Shown here: positions 16,647 to 26,600 of the stretch, in pieces
Position numbering within the stretch: position 1 is the first letter of the stretch
How the letters are laid out: each line of letters opens with the position of its first letter
Assembly: GCA_012523465.1 (NCBI GenBank)
Contig: JAAYIK010000005.1
Coordinates: 1 to 64,000 of the forward strand
Origin: Lysobacteraceae bacterium
GTDB lineage: Bacteria; Pseudomonadota; Gammaproteobacteria; Nitrococcales; AK92
Reading direction: 5' to 3'
DNA: 64,000 nucleotides
The notes under the pieces: generated by a model
What the model saw: only the letters and a program-made list of their open reading frames with translations
Database searches by the model: none
What the model was told of the DNA's origin: nothing
Program-made: the position numbers and the translations under genes

Positions 16647-18448
16647 CGCACCCGGACATTCCACCGCTCACCCTGCCACAGATGCTGCGCGAGCACGCTC
16701 GCCGCCAGCCGCATGCCGTCGCCCTGCGGCAGAAGGACTTCGGCATCTGGCAACCCATCTCCTGGGCCGACTACTACCGCCGGGCCCGCCATTTCGGGCT
16801 GGGGCTAAAAGCGCTGGGCATCGAGCCCGGCTCGCATGTGGCCATCATTTCCGAGAACCGCGCCGAATGGGTGATCGCCCAGATGGGCATCGGCATCATC
16901 CAGGCCGTATGCGTCGGGGTCTATCCGACCAGCCCCTGGAACGAGGTCGCCTACGTGCTCGAGCACAGCGACACCGAGCTGGTCATCTGCGAGGACCAGG
17001 AACAGACCGACAAGATCCTCGAGGCCTGGCCGCAGCTCCCTAGGCTGACCCGTAACGTGGTCATCGAAATGAAGGGGCTGCGCCACTACAGCCGCGAGCG
17101 GCTGAGCAGCTTCGAGGAGGTGGAGAAGCTGGGCGCCGCGTACGAGCAGCGGCACCCCGACCTGGTGGACCAGCTGCTGGACAGCCAGCGAATGGACGAC
17201 ACCGCGCTCATGATCTACACCTCCGGCTCCACCGGCCGGCCCAAGGGCGCCATGATCAGCTGGGCCAACCTGCGCGCGGCGGCACCGGGCCTGATCGATC
17301 TGCTCGGCCTCACGCCCAGGGACACCAGCCTGTCCTATCTGCCGCTCTGCCACGTGGCCGAGCAGGCCTTCACCAACATCGGCCCGCTCTACGTGGGCAG
17401 CACGGTGAGCTTCGGGGAGAGCATCCGCACGGTGCAGGAAGATCTGCGCGAGATCGCGCCGACCTTCTTCCTGGGTGTGCCGCGGATCTGGGAGAAGCTG
17501 CACTCGTCGATCTACATCAAGATCCAGGAGACCGGCCCCCTGCGCCGCCGGCTGTTCGAGTGGGCCATGGCCCAGTGCGAACCGTTCGCCACCAAGCCGG
17601 CCGGCCAGCGCACGCCGGGCGAGCGCATCCGCTTCGCTCTCTGCTACCTACTGGTCTTCCGCGCCCTGCAGAACTACATCGGCTTGCGACGCTGCCGCAT
17701 CGCGCTGACGGGCGCTGCCCCGATCGCGCCAGACATCCTGCGCTTCTTCCGCACCATCAGCATCCCGCTCGTCGAAGTCTACGGCCAGACCGAGACCACC
17801 GGCGTAGTCACCGGCCAGCGGCCGGACAACATCGTCATCGGCACCGTCGGCACTCCGGTGCTGGGGGCCGAGGTGCGCCTCGGCGAGCAAAACGAGGTGC
17901 TGGTGCGCGGCGGCCTGGTCTTCAAGGGTTACTACAAGAACGAGGCCGCCACCCGGGAGACTATCCGTGACGGCTGGCTGCACACCGGCGACGTGGGGGA
18001 ATGGGTCGACGGCAGCCTGCGCATCGTCGACCGCCTCAAGGACATCATGATCACCGCCGGCGGCAAGAACCTCTCGCCCTCGGAGATCGAAAGCACCATC
18101 AAGGCGAGCCCCTATATCAAGGAGTGCATCGTCATCGCCGAAAGGCGCCGCTACGTCTCGGCCCTGATCCAGATCGACTTCGATACCGTCGCCAAATGGG
18201 CCGAGCAGGAAGGCATCCCCTACACCACCTTCCGCAGCCTGGCCGAGAACCCCAAGGTCTACCAGCTTATCCAGGCCGAGGTCGCCAAGGGCAACGCCCG
18301 CCTGGCCCAGGTGGCGCAGATCAAGCGCTTCCACCTGCTGACCAAGGAACTCGACCACGACGACGACGAGGTCACCGCCACCATGAAGGTGCGACGCGCC
18401 AACATCTACCAGAAATACAGCGAGGAGATCGAGGCGCTCTACCAATAG
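16643..18448 (+). CDS. Long-chain-type acyl-CoA synthetase (AMP-forming) at the end of ABC operon B
   Basis: A 601-residue AMP-forming ligase with canonical motifs: phosphate loop YTSGSTGRPKGAM (192-204), VEVYGQTETTGV, DGWLHTGDVGEW and DRLKDIMITAGGKNLSPSEI. It is homologous to the 662-residue ligase of operon A (compare GSHVAIISENRAEWV with the corresponding GNRPEWV region) but has the normal phosphate loop. It is coupled to livF by an ATGA-type 4-bp overlap. The likely role is trapping the imported acid as a CoA thioester for beta-oxidation. The acid is not identifiable from sequence. Confidence 0.9.
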
Positions 18449-18473
18449 CGGCGCCCGCCGCTGCGGGCGCCGC
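18448..18473. terminator. Bidirectional hairpin between convergent operons
   Basis: A perfect 11-bp stem (arms 18448-18458 and 18463-18473, loop CGCT) lies between the convergent ends of operon B and the hydratase gene and begins at the last base of the ligase stop codon. There is no T-tract on either side, so efficient intrinsic termination is uncertain. Confidence 0.6.
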
Positions 18474-18487
18474 ACGAGGCCGCGACC

Positions 18488-19279
18488 TCAGTCGAACCGC
18501 GGCTGACGCTTCTCCAGAAATGCGCGCACGCCTTCCTGGAAGGCCGGAGTGTCGGCCAGCGCCTGCTGGCGCTGGGCCTCGTACTCTAGCTGCTCCTCCA
18601 GGCTGTTCCCGGCGGCGGCAGCAAAGGCCTGACGGGCTTCCAGCACGGCGTGGCGGGGCATTGCCGCAAGCCGCTGCGCCAGCGTCCCGGCTTCCGCCAG
18701 CAACCGGTCGTCGTCCACGCAGGTCCAGATCAGCCCCCAATCGACTGCCTGCTCGGCCGAGAGGCGCTCGCCCAGTAACGCCATGCCCATGGCCCGGGCG
18801 CGGCCGACCAGGCGTGGCAGCATCCAGGTCGCCCCAAGGTCCGGCACTAGCCCGAGGCGTGGCAGGAAGGTCAGCAGGAAATAGGCCGAGCGGGCGGCGA
18901 CCACCAGGTCGGCGGCCAGCGCCAGACTGACGCCGGCGCCGGCCGCAGCGCCGTTGACCGCCGCTACCACCGGCATCGGCAGCCGCTGCAGGTCAAGGAC
19001 GATCGGATTGGCCAGTTCCCGCATCATGCGGCCGACCTGCTGCCCCAGGGTTTCGTCGCCGCCACCGTGCATGCTGCCAAAATCGGCGCCGGAGCAGAAG
19101 GCGCGCTCGCAGCTGGTCAAGACCAGGGCGCGCACGCCGGCGTCCTTGCTGACTATGGCCAGCGCCGCGCGCAGCTCCCGCTGCAGGGGGATGGAGAGCG
19201 CGTTCATGGTGGCCGGATCGCACAGCGTCACCGTGGCGATGCCGTCGGCGATCGCCAGGCCGATTTTCTCAAATGGCAT
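18488..19279 (-). CDS. Enoyl-CoA hydratase/isomerase, PaaG-like
   Basis: A 263-residue crotonase-fold protein. The oxyanion-hole segments are ERAFCSGADFG and NGAAAGAGVSLALAADL. The stretch GLVPDLGATWMLPRLVGRAR followed by AMGMALLGERLSAEQAVDWG closely resembles PaaG, the ring-epoxide isomerase of phenylacetate catabolism. Asp147 sits where PaaG has its catalytic aspartate, and there is no second catalytic glutamate of the classical hydratase type. It is encoded 12 bp after an acyl-CoA dehydrogenase. No other paa genes are nearby, so a role as isomerase for an unsaturated acyl-CoA is equally possible. Confidence 0.85.
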   Translation of the reverse strand: MPFEKIGLAIADGIATVTLCDPATMNALSIPLQRELRAALAIVSKDAGVRALVLTSCERAFCSGADFGSMHGGGDETLGQQVGRMMRELANPIVLDLQRLPMPVVAAVNGAAAGAGVSLALAADLVVAARSAYFLLTFLPRLGLVPDLGATWMLPRLVGRARAMGMALLGERLSAEQAVDWGLIWTCVDDDRLLAEAGTLAQRLAAMPRHAVLEARQAFAAAAGNSLEEQLEYEAQRQQALADTPAFQEGVRAFLEKRQPRFD

Positions 19280-19291
19280 GGCCTCGCTCCT

Positions 19292-20431
19292 TCAGCGCCC
19301 CAGCATGGAACGGGCGATCAGTTCCTTCATGATTTCGTTGGCGCCGCCGTAGATGCGCTGCACGCGGGCGTCGACGAAATCTCGCGACACCTGGTACTCC
19401 CGCATGTAGCCGTAGCCGCCGTGCAGCTGCAGGCACTCGTCGGCCACCTTGAACTGCAGCTCGGTGGCGCTCAGCTTGGCGATGGAGGCTTCGGTGGTAG
19501 TCAGCTCGCCGCGGTCGTAGCGCTCGATGCACTGGCGGATATAGGCCCAGTTGACCTCGACCTGCGCCTTGAGCTCGGCCAACCTGAAGCGGGTGTTCTG
19601 AAACTGCGCAAGCGGCTGGCCGAAGGCCTGGCGCTCCCGCACGTAGGCCACGGTGCGCTCCAGCGCGCCCTCGGCGGCGGCCACCGCGCCCACGCTGAGG
19701 ATCAGCCGCTCCCGCGGCAGCTCGTTCATGAGGTGGGCGAACCCCTGCCCCTCGCCGCCAAGCACCTGACCGGCGTCGACGCGCAAATCCTGGAAGAACA
19801 GCTCGGCGGTGTCGGAGGCGTGCTGGCCGATCTTCTCCAGCCGCCGGCCGCGCGAGAAGCCCGGCAAGGCGGTGTCGACGGTGAAGAGGGTGACGCCGCG
19901 GGCGCCGGCCGTCGGATCGGTCTTGGCGGCCAGGATCAGCAGATCGCAGTGGTAGCCATTGGTAATGAAGGTCTTCTGGCCGTTGATCACGTAGCCGTCA
20001 CCGTCCCGCTCGGCGCGGGTCTTCATGCCCTGCAGGTCGGAGCCGGCGCCGGGCTCGGTCATGCCGATGGCGCCGACCGCCTCGCCGCTGACCAGGCGCG
20101 GCAGCCAGCGTTGCTTCTGCGCCTCGCTACCAAGATGCAGGATGTAGGGAGCAACGATGTCGGAGTGCACCGACACGGCGCTGGCCAGGCCGCCAAACCC
20201 CATGCGGGCAATCTCCTCCACCACTACCGCGGACAGCCTGAAATCGGCACCGGCGCCGCCGTACTCGGCAGGCACGTCGACGCAGAGCAGGCCATGCTCG
20301 CCGAAACGGTTCCACAGCTCGCGCGGGATCATGCCTTCCCGCTCCCAGCGTTCGTAGTGCGGCGCCACCTCGCGCTCGAGGAACTTGCGCACCGTGGCGC
20401 GGAACAGTTCGATCTCACTTTGCTCCAACAC
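19292..20431 (-). CDS. Acyl-CoA dehydrogenase
   Basis: A 379-residue FAD-dependent acyl-CoA dehydrogenase. Motifs are AIGMTEPGAGSDLQGMKTRA (flavin/substrate), VINGQKTFITNGYHCDL, ERQAFGQPLAQFQNTRFRLA, LQLHGGYGYMREYQVSR and the ending IYGGANEIMKELIARSM. The YGG-NEIMKELIAR ending is of the long-chain acyl-CoA dehydrogenase type. It probably introduces the alpha-beta double bond ahead of the adjacent PaaG-like hydratase/isomerase. It is divergent from glnS. A degenerate copy of the LiuR-like element lies about 50 bp upstream. Confidence 0.9.
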   Translation of the reverse strand: MLEQSEIELFRATVRKFLEREVAPHYERWEREGMIPRELWNRFGEHGLLCVDVPAEYGGAGADFRLSAVVVEEIARMGFGGLASAVSVHSDIVAPYILHLGSEAQKQRWLPRLVSGEAVGAIGMTEPGAGSDLQGMKTRAERDGDGYVINGQKTFITNGYHCDLLILAAKTDPTAGARGVTLFTVDTALPGFSRGRRLEKIGQHASDTAELFFQDLRVDAGQVLGGEGQGFAHLMNELPRERLILSVGAVAAAEGALERTVAYVRERQAFGQPLAQFQNTRFRLAELKAQVEVNWAYIRQCIERYDRGELTTTEASIAKLSATELQFKVADECLQLHGGYGYMREYQVSRDFVDARVQRIYGGANEIMKELIARSMLGR

Positions 20432-20482
20432 GCTCCTCTCTCCCCATGATTGTGCTTGTCGTCTTGGTTGCGGCCGGGCGGA

Positions 20483-20497
20483 TTAACGCAAACGTCG
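20483..20497. promoter_or_regulatory. Degenerate LiuR-type operator (site D)
   Basis: TTAACGCAAACGTCG matches the TTTACGTAAACGTCA element of site A at 12 of 15 positions and lies 52 bp upstream of the acyl-CoA dehydrogenase start. No good -35/-10 pair was identified around it, so this is a weak call resting on similarity and position. Confidence 0.35.
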
Positions 20498-20603
20498 CAG
20501 CTCCCCGAACGCACCTTCAGTAGTATAGGAGGCCGCCCGTCCGCCGAGGCAGCAAAATCACGGCCGCCAGGGCCGGCATCGACTGCAGCCGTTCATAAAC
20601 CGC

Positions 20604-20609
20604 TATAAT
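20604..20609 (+). promoter_or_regulatory. glnS -10 element
   Basis: A consensus TATAAT lies 42 bp before the glnS start codon. The corresponding -35 region is weak (TCGACT-like at non-ideal spacing). Confidence 0.5.
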
Positions 20610-20651
20610 GCCGCCAATTTCATTCCTTTCAGCCTGGATGACGAATACACC

Positions 20652-22337
20652 ATGACCGATCGGGAAGTGTCCACTCCGACCAACTTCATTCGCCAGATCA
20701 TCGAAGAGGACCTGCGCCAGGGCAAGAACGGCGGCCGGGTCGCCACCCGCTTCCCGCCCGAGCCGAACGGCTACCTCCACATCGGCCACGCCAAGTCGAT
20801 CTGCCTAAACTTCGGCGTCGCCCGCGACTACGGCGGCACCTGCAATCTGCGCTTCGACGACACCAACCCGGAGAAAGAAAGCGCCGAGTACGTCCGTGCC
20901 ATCCAGGAGGACGTGCGCTGGCTCGGCTTCGAGTGGGACCGGCTGTGCTACGCCTCGGACTACTTCGAGCAGCTCTACGACTATGCCGAGGACTTGATCC
21001 GGGCCGGCAAGGCGTACGTGTGCGACCTCAGCCAGGAAGAGATCCGCGAGTACCGAGGCACGCTGACCGAGCCGGGGCGCGAGAGCCCTTACCGCAACCG
21101 CTCGGTGGAAGAAAACCTCGACCTATTCCGCCGCATGCGGGCCGGCGAATTCCCCGACGGTAGCCGGGTGCTGCGTGCCAAGATCGACATGGCCTCGCCC
21201 AACATCAACATGCGCGACCCGGTGATCTACCGCATCCGCCGCACGGCGCCGCACCACCAGACCGGCGAGGAGTGGAAGATCTACCCGATGTACGACTACA
21301 CCCACTGCATCTCCGATGCGTTGGAGGGCATCACCCACTCCCTGTGCACGCTGGAATTCGAGGATCACCGGCCGCTCTACGACTGGTTCCTGGAGCAGCT
21401 GGACGTCCCCTGCCATCCGCAGCAGATCGAGTTCGGCCGGCTCAACCTGGAGTACACCGTGCTCAGCAAGCGAAAGCTCACCGAGCTGGTCGAAAAGGGC
21501 TACGTGGAGGGCTGGGACGACCCGCGCATGCCCACCATCGCCGGCATCCGCCGCCGCGGCTGCCCGCCGGAGGCGATCCGCCTCTTCTGCGACCGCATCG
21601 GCGTCACCAAGTCCGACGGCGTGGTCGAGATCGCCATGCTGGAGCACTGCATGCGCGAGGTGCTGGACACCACCGCCCCGCGGGCCATGGCGGTGCTGCG
21701 GCCGCTCAAGGTGGTGATTGAGAACTATCCCGAGGACAAGGTCGAGCAGCTCACCGCGGCTAATCATCCCAAGGACGAATCCATGGGCACGCGCACCGTG
21801 CCCTTCACCCGGGAGGTCTACATCGACCGCGACGATTTCATGGAAGTCCCGCCCAACAAGAAGTGGAAGCGGCTGTCGCTGGGCGAGGAGGTGCGCCTGC
21901 GCTACGGCTACGTGATCCGCTGCACCGAGGTGATCAAGGACGACCAGGGCGAGATCGTCGAGCTGCGCGCGACCTACGATCCCGACACCCTGGGCGCCGA
22001 TCCCGCAGGCCGCAAGGTCCGCGGCGTCATCCACTGGGTATCCGTCAGTCATGGCGTACCGGCGGAAATCCGCCTCTATGACCGACTGTTCAAGGTGCCG
22101 ATCCCGGGCGCCGACAAGGACGACGACTGGCTCAGCGACATCAACCCCGAGTCGCTGGTGGTCGTGCAGGGCGTGGTCGAGCCGTCGCTAGCGAAGGCCA
22201 GGCCGGGCGATCGCTTCCAGTTCGAACGGGAAGGCTACTTCTGCGTCGACACAAAGGACAGCACGCCGGAGCGGCTGGTGTTCAACCGTACCGTGACCCT
22301 GCGCGACACCTGGGCCAAGATCGCCGGCCAGAAATAG
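20652..22337 (+). CDS. glnS: Glutaminyl-tRNA synthetase
   Basis: A 561-residue class I aminoacyl-tRNA synthetase that attaches glutamine to tRNA-Gln. The HIGH motif is [13 protein letters not shown] (from residue 43) in the context [13 protein letters not shown], and the KMSKS counterpart is [12 protein letters not shown]. The region [16 protein letters not shown] and the C-terminal anticodon-binding domain ([16 protein letters not shown] onward) are complete. Length matches E. coli-type GlnS. The start is supported by an upstream TATAAT. Confidence 0.97.
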   Translation: MTDREVSTPTNFIRQIIEEDLRQGKNGGRVATRFPPEPNGYLHIGHAKSICLNFGVARDYGGTCNLRFDDTNPEKESAEYVRAIQEDVRWLGFEWDRLCYASDYFEQLYDYAEDLIRAGKAYVCDLSQEEIREYRGTLTEPGRESPYRNRSVEENLDLFRRMRAGEFPDGSRVLRAKIDMASPNINMRDPVIYRIRRTAPHHQTGEEWKIYPMYDYTHCISDALEGITHSLCTLEFEDHRPLYDWFLEQLDVPCHPQQIEFGRLNLEYTVLSKRKLTELVEKGYVEGWDDPRMPTIAGIRRRGCPPEAIRLFCDRIGVTKSDGVVEIAMLEHCMREVLDTTAPRAMAVLRPLKVVIENYPEDKVEQLTAANHPKDESMGTRTVPFTREVYIDRDDFMEVPPNKKWKRLSLGEEVRLRYGYVIRCTEVIKDDQGEIVELRATYDPDTLGADPAGRKVRGVIHWVSVSHGVPAEIRLYDRLFKVPIPGADKDDDWLSDINPESLVVVQGVVEPSLAKARPGDRFQFEREGYFCVDTKDSTPERLVFNRTVTLRDTWAKIAGQK

Positions 22338-22349
22338 AGCACAGCCGCC

Positions 22350-22673
22350 ATGGCCGTCCTGCTGGTCAACCTACGCAACGTGCCAGAAGACGAAGCCGAG
22401 GAGGTGCGCGCCCTGCTGGCCGCGCACCGCATCGACTTCTACGAGACGCCGCCCAACTTTTGGGGCATCTCAGCCGGCGGCATCTGGCTGCGGGACGAAC
22501 GCCAGCTTACCGAAGCCCGACGCCTGCTGGCGGCGTATCAGGAAGAGCGGCGGCAGCGCGCTCGCAACGCGCCGCCGCCGCGCCGTCATCCCCTGCTGAT
22601 CCTGCTCTATCTCGCCATCGCCGCCGCCGTGCTCTACTTCTCCACCGTGCCGTTCCTGCGCCTGGGAAGCTGA
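22350..22673 (+). CDS. DUF6164 family membrane-anchored protein
   Basis: A 107-residue small protein starting 12 bp after glnS. The N-terminal ~70 residues (LLVNLRNVPEDEAEEVRALL, FYETPPNFWGISAGGIWL) form a compact domain resembling the DUF6164/DUF2007-like signal-transducing fold. A basic RRRQRARNAPPPRRHP linker and one C-terminal transmembrane helix (LLILLYLAIAAAVLYFSTVPF) follow, so the domain probably faces the cytoplasm. Biochemical function is unknown. Confidence 0.75.
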   Translation: MAVLLVNLRNVPEDEAEEVRALLAAHRIDFYETPPNFWGISAGGIWLRDERQLTEARRLLAAYQEERRQRARNAPPPRRHPLLILLYLAIAAAVLYFSTVPFLRLGS

Positions 22674-22697
22674 GCGGCGGCACCCTGCCCCCGCGAC

Positions 22698-23381
22698 TCA
22701 GGCAGAATCGACCCGATCCAACACAACGAGGTCGTCCTCGAGATTGAGGCAGTGCCCCAGGCGCTGCTGCTTGGTGAGCAGGTAATTGAAATTCTCGGGG
22801 TTGGGACGAATCAGCAGCGGAATCCGCTCAGTCACCCTGAAGCCGCCGGCCTCGAGCGCGTCCACCTTGCGCGGGTTGTTGGACATAAGCCGCACCGAGT
22901 CGATGCCAAGATCGGCCAGAATGGCCAGTGCAGCATCGTAATTGCGCGAATCCACCGGCAGTCCCAGCTCCAGGTTGGCGTCCACGGTGTCCCGCCCCTG
23001 GTCCTGCAGCTGGTAGGCACGAATCTTGTGGGTCAGCCCGATGCCGCGCCCCTCATGCCCGCGCAGGTAGATCACCACCCCCTGCCCGGCCTGAGCGATC
23101 ATGGCCAGCGCCCGCTCCAGCTGCTCGCCGCAGTCGCAGCGCAGCGAGCCGAGGATGTCGCCGGTCAGGCACTCGGAATGCAGTCGCACCAGCACGTTTT
23201 CCCGGCCCCGCAGCTCGCCCTTAACCAGGGCCATGTGCTCGGTACCGTCCGTGCGCGAGCGATAGACGTGGGCGACGAACTCGCCGTGGCGGGTCGGCAG
23301 GCGGGCGACGGCCGTGCGCTCCACCAGCATCTGATCGACGGCGACGGCTTCGGCCGACCGGTTGGTATTGCTGCGGCTCAA
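22698..23381 (-). CDS. ribA: GTP cyclohydrolase II
   Basis: A 227-residue RibA, catalysing the first committed step of riboflavin synthesis (GTP to the diaminopyrimidine plus formate). Zinc ligands are Cys71, Cys82 and Cys84 in [20 protein letters not shown], spaced as in E. coli RibA. The catalytic region is [12 protein letters not shown] and the GTP-binding segment is [14 protein letters not shown]. It is a stand-alone enzyme, not fused to RibB. It begins with ~20 extra N-terminal residues relative to E. coli. It is convergent with the glnS-DUF6164 unit, with only 24 bp between stop codons. Confidence 0.95.
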   Translation of the reverse strand: MSRSNTNRSAEAVAVDQMLVERTAVARLPTRHGEFVAHVYRSRTDGTEHMALVKGELRGRENVLVRLHSECLTGDILGSLRCDCGEQLERALAMIAQAGQGVVIYLRGHEGRGIGLTHKIRAYQLQDQGRDTVDANLELGLPVDSRNYDAALAILADLGIDSVRLMSNNPRKVDALEAGGFRVTERIPLLIRPNPENFNYLLTKQQRLGHCLNLEDDLVVLDRVDSA

Positions 23382-23752
23382 GACTCTTTCCTCGTGGCGT
23401 ATGGACCGCTTCCGGCAGCGACGGCCGGCAGCGGCACGGTGTTCGGCAGAAATGATCGCGACATTATCGCCTTACTTGGGCCCCAGGCAAAACCCGGGAC
23501 GATGCCGGCAACGTCCGTGCTGTTGCGGCGTGGCCAGCGCGGCAGGGAAAAACCCTCACCGAATGATTCCAAGCCATTGCAGCAGACAGTCGCCGCCCTG
23601 CTTGGTTCCCGGCGCGGCAGACTAGCACCACCGCCGCTTGACGACGCATTGCATGGCCTGCTTGCGTTGCTGCAGCGAATCCGGCACAGTCGACATGAGA
23701 AAAACCTTACTTAGCAGCCACATTCAATTAATTTTACTCATAAGAGCCCGCC
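23382..23752. other. Divergent intergenic region ribA/metR
   Basis: No gene is recognised in these 371 bp. The half next to metR becomes AT-rich (ATTCAATTAATTTTACTC around 23722-23739), consistent with the metR promoter. No FMN riboswitch consensus was recognised on the ribA side. Confidence 0.4.
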
Positions 23753-24682
23753 ATGCTGGAATTGCGCCATCTTCGCAGCCTGCTCGCCATCCGCGACTGC
23801 GGCAGCCTGTCCGCCGCAGCCCAGCGGGTGCATCTGACGCAGTCGGCGCTCTCGCATCAGATCAAAGCGCTGGAAAACTACTTCGGCACGCCGCTGTTCT
23901 TCCGCAACCAGCGGCCGTTGAAGCCGACTCCGGCTGGCGAGCGGCTGATCCGCTTAGCGGAGGAGATTCTGCCTAGCGTCGCTGCCACCGAGGAGGCGCT
24001 GCGCCAGGCCGGGCGTGGTAACCGCGGCCGGCTACACATGGCCATCGAGTGCCACAGCTGCTTCCAGTGGCTGATGCCGGCTCTGGAGCAGTATCGGCTG
24101 CAGTGGCCGCAGGTCGAGCTGGATTTTTCCCTGGCCTTCAGCTTCCACCCGCTGCCGGCGCTCTACCGCGGCGAGATCGATCTGGTCATCACCGCTGATC
24201 CGGAAGAGGACTTCGGCGGCCTGCATTTCGCGCCCTTGTTCCGCTACCAGGTGCAGCTCCTGGTGCCGCGCAGCCACCCGCTGGCGGGCAAGCCTCATGT
24301 CGAGCCAGCCGACCTGGCCGACCAGACCCTGATCACCTATCCGGTGTGCCGCGGCAAGCTGGATGTCTTCCGCCAGTTCCTACAGCCGGCCGGCGTGGAG
24401 CCAGCCGCGGTGCGCACCAGCGAGCTCACCGCCCTCATGGTGCAGCTGGTAGCCAGCGGTCGCGGCGTGGCCGCCCTGCCCAACTGGGCCATTGCCGAGT
24501 TCCTGCAAGGCAGCAGCCTGGCGGCGTTGCCACTGGGACGGCAAGGGGTCTGGAGCACGCTTTACGCCGCCACCCGCGAGGATGACGCCGAGCTGGCCTA
24601 CATCCAGGCCTTCGTCGACATCGCCCGAGCCACCACCGCCAGGACGTTGAACGGCATCGTGCCGCTGGAGCGGGCGGCCTGA
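23753..24682 (+). CDS. metR: LysR-type regulator of methionine biosynthesis MetR
   Basis: A 309-residue LysR-family activator. The N-terminal winged helix-turn-helix is LRSLLAIRDCGSLSAAAQRV followed by HLTQSALSHQIKALENYFG. The effector domain begins RLHMAIECHSCFQWLMPALE, the hallmark of MetR, which senses homocysteine. No met biosynthetic gene is adjacent, so its targets lie elsewhere. The start codon is preceded by AT-rich promoter-like DNA. Confidence 0.93.
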   Translation: MLELRHLRSLLAIRDCGSLSAAAQRVHLTQSALSHQIKALENYFGTPLFFRNQRPLKPTPAGERLIRLAEEILPSVAATEEALRQAGRGNRGRLHMAIECHSCFQWLMPALEQYRLQWPQVELDFSLAFSFHPLPALYRGEIDLVITADPEEDFGGLHFAPLFRYQVQLLVPRSHPLAGKPHVEPADLADQTLITYPVCRGKLDVFRQFLQPAGVEPAAVRTSELTALMVQLVASGRGVAALPNWAIAEFLQGSSLAALPLGRQGVWSTLYAATREDDAELAYIQAFVDIARATTARTLNGIVPLERAA

Positions 24683-24809
24683 TGCAGCGACGAACGACCA
24701 GAGGAACGTGACGGCGGCCATGGCCGGCCGCGCCCTTGCGCGTGGGATGGAGGCAGGAAGAATGGGACGCGAAGGCGGTGCCCGCACATGAGGAGCGCTG
24801 CCCGCTCGC

Positions 24810-25202
24810 TTACTTGGCCTGACCTTTCTGGTGCATCAGCACCACCAGGTCGGCTTCGATCTGGCCGATGCCGCAGGTCTCCATGATCTCCTGGGCCGAG
24901 CAGCCGCGGCGGGCCATGCGGATGGCCTGGTTGAACACGCTGTCGCTGACATCGCCGCTGGAGGCGACCTCTTCCAGTCGCGCCCGCAGGCGGGCCAGAT
25001 CTTGCTCCAGCTGCAGCAGGCGCCGCCCCTGGCTCAGGGAGCTGGAAGAAAGCCCCTGGTAGTGCTGCTCGCTTACCGTGAGCGCCGATTCCAGCTCGTC
25101 CAGACGGCGCCGCAATGCGCCAAGGCGCCAAAGCGCAAACCCAGCCAGCGCGCCGGCCAACAGGGCCAGCAGAACCGCGATGTGAAAGGCATAGTGCTGC
25201 AT
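24810..25202 (-). CDS. DUF2802 domain protein of the chemotaxis cluster
   Basis: A 130-residue protein. It has an N-terminal transmembrane helix (IAVLLALLAGALAGFALW, about 9-26), a coiled coil (28-80) and a C-terminal helix-turn-helix-like DUF2802 segment, AIRMARRGCSAQEIMETCG followed by IGQIEADLVVLMHQ. It is the last gene of the flagellar/chemotaxis run, downstream of cheW, as in Pseudomonas and Vibrio. Molecular role is unknown; location suggests a membrane-tethered partner of the polar chemosensory array. Confidence 0.8.
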   Translation of the reverse strand: MQHYAFHIAVLLALLAGALAGFALWRLGALRRRLDELESALTVSEQHYQGLSSSSLSQGRRLLQLEQDLARLRARLEEVASSGDVSDSVFNQAIRMARRGCSAQEIMETCGIGQIEADLVVLMHQKGQAK

Positions 25203-25336
25203 CTCAGCCGCACCCGCTGCGCGCAGCGCTCCTGTCGACGGCGCGCCGCTGGACGACCAGGCTGTCCGAGCGCGGTGACGGCAGACAAGTACCGACTGGG
25301 CCGTTTTCCATCATGACTGCCGGCCGGAGGCGACCC

Positions 25337-25816
25337 TCAGAGCAATGCCACCTCCTGCCACTCCTCCCTGGTGAGCACCTTGTTGACATCGATCAGAATC
25401 AGCAGCTGATTGTCGCGGCTGACCACACCATAAATATAGCGAGCCGATTCGTCGTTGCCGACACTGGGGGCGGTGTCGACCTCCGACTCCCTGACCTCGA
25501 TGACCTCGGCCACCGAGTCTACCAGCATCCCGGCGACCTGGTCGCCGGCCTCGATCACCATAATGCGCGAGCTGGGCTCCGGCTCCCTGCTAGGCAGGCC
25601 GAAGCGCATGCGCGTATCGATGACCGTCACCACGTTGCCGCGCAAGTTGATGATGCCGAGGACGAAGTGCGGAGCTCCGGGCACCGGCGCGATTTCCGTC
25701 ATCGGCAGCACTTCCTGCACCTGCAGGACGTTGATGCCATAGATCTCGTCATCGAGATGAAAAGTGACCCACTGGGTTATCGCCCCTTGCTCTTGCCGGC
25801 GTGCTTGTTCCGACAT
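25337..25816 (-). CDS. cheW: Chemotaxis coupling protein CheW
   Basis: A 159-residue CheW that links chemoreceptors to CheA. The two SH3-like subdomains are recognisable: FHLDDEIYGINVLQVQEVL, GIINLRGNVVTVIDTRMRFG (including the conserved receptor-contact arginine) and DQVAGMLVDSVAEVIEV. The C-terminal LILIDVNKVLTREEW is typical. It is encoded after the ParP-like gene and before the DUF2802 gene, matching the order in polar flagellates. Confidence 0.95.
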   Translation of the reverse strand: MSEQARRQEQGAITQWVTFHLDDEIYGINVLQVQEVLPMTEIAPVPGAPHFVLGIINLRGNVVTVIDTRMRFGLPSREPEPSSRIMVIEAGDQVAGMLVDSVAEVIEVRESEVDTAPSVGNDESARYIYGVVSRDNQLLILIDVNKVLTREEWQEVALL

Positions 25817-25874
25817 CGATGAAACTCCAAAAAATTCGTTCCCAGTCCCTTTATCGGCCGCGGCGACGTTCGGT

Positions 25875-26600
25875 TTAGCCGTTCTTGGCGGCCAGCATGT
25901 AGGCGAACGCCTCGGTATCGATCAAGGCGCACAGATGCTTGAGCACCGTGCCGGCCAACCAGGGGCGCTTGCCGCCATAGCGACGCCATTTGACCTGCTC
26001 CGGCGCAAGCCGCAGTACGTCGCCGATCTCGTTGCAGGACAGCGCCCAGCGACCTCCGTCCACCACTAGCAGATGCCGCGGCGGCTCGGTGGGCATCAGC
26101 TCGGGGCGGTCGGGCGGAATCACCAAGGCGGCGGTGTTGACCACCCGCACGTTCTGATCCCGATAGCGCAGCAGCCCATAGCACCAGTCGGGCTGGTTGG
26201 GCATAGGGGTGATGCCTTCCTTAGGCCACTTGAGCACACCGTTGAGGCTTGTCAAAGGAACCGCCAGCGACAGGCCGCCGACGGAAAACACCAGCGCCTG
26301 GAATTCCGCCTGCGCCCACTCAGGCCGCTCCTTGCGAGGCACCGGCAGCATGGTCGCGGGTACCGTGACCGGCTGCGGCGCCGGCGTTGCCCGCTCGCTC
26401 GGCGCCGGCCGCGCTGCCGGCAGCCGTTTCGGCTCTTGGCGCAACGGCGCCACCGGCGGCCGCTCCCGCACCGGGCGCTGCTCCCGCACCTGCGGCTTCG
26501 GCTCGGACACTGGCTGGCGCGGGATCTCCTGCAGCAGGTTGTCGAGATAGCTCCACAGGGCCTGCTGCGGCTCCAACAGTTTCTGATCGGTTTGCATCAA
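25875..26600 (-). CDS. parP: ParP-like CheW-domain protein
   Basis: A 241-residue protein. An N-terminal ~25-residue peptide and a long Pro/Arg-rich disordered linker (30-110) precede a C-terminal CheW-like AIF domain: FQALVFSVGGLSLAVPLTSLNG, WCYGLLRYRDQNVRVVNTAA, RWALSCNEIGDVLRL. It overlaps the ParA-like gene by 4 bp. In Vibrio and Pseudomonas the equivalent ParP binds CheA and the ParA-like ParC to keep chemotaxis arrays at the pole; the same role is inferred here from order and domain layout. Confidence 0.85.
   Translation of the reverse strand: MMQTDQKLLEPQQALWSYLDNLLQEIPRQPVSEPKPQVREQRPVRERPPVAPLRQEPKRLPAARPAPSERATPAPQPVTVPATMLPVPRKERPEWAQAEFQALVFSVGGLSLAVPLTSLNGVLKWPKEGITPMPNQPDWCYGLLRYRDQNVRVVNTAALVIPPDRPELMPTEPPRHLLVVDGGRWALSCNEIGDVLRLAPEQVKWRRYGGKRPWLAGTVLKHLCALIDTEAFAYMLAAKNG

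Noticed and set aside
18749..18930. Extension of plus-strand coding after the operon B ligase
   Set aside because: Only arginine- and proline-rich shadow sequence of the PaaG-like gene on the other strand.
22680..23752. FMN riboswitch at ribA
   Set aside because: The conserved FMN-element blocks are not present on either strand of the ribA upstream region.
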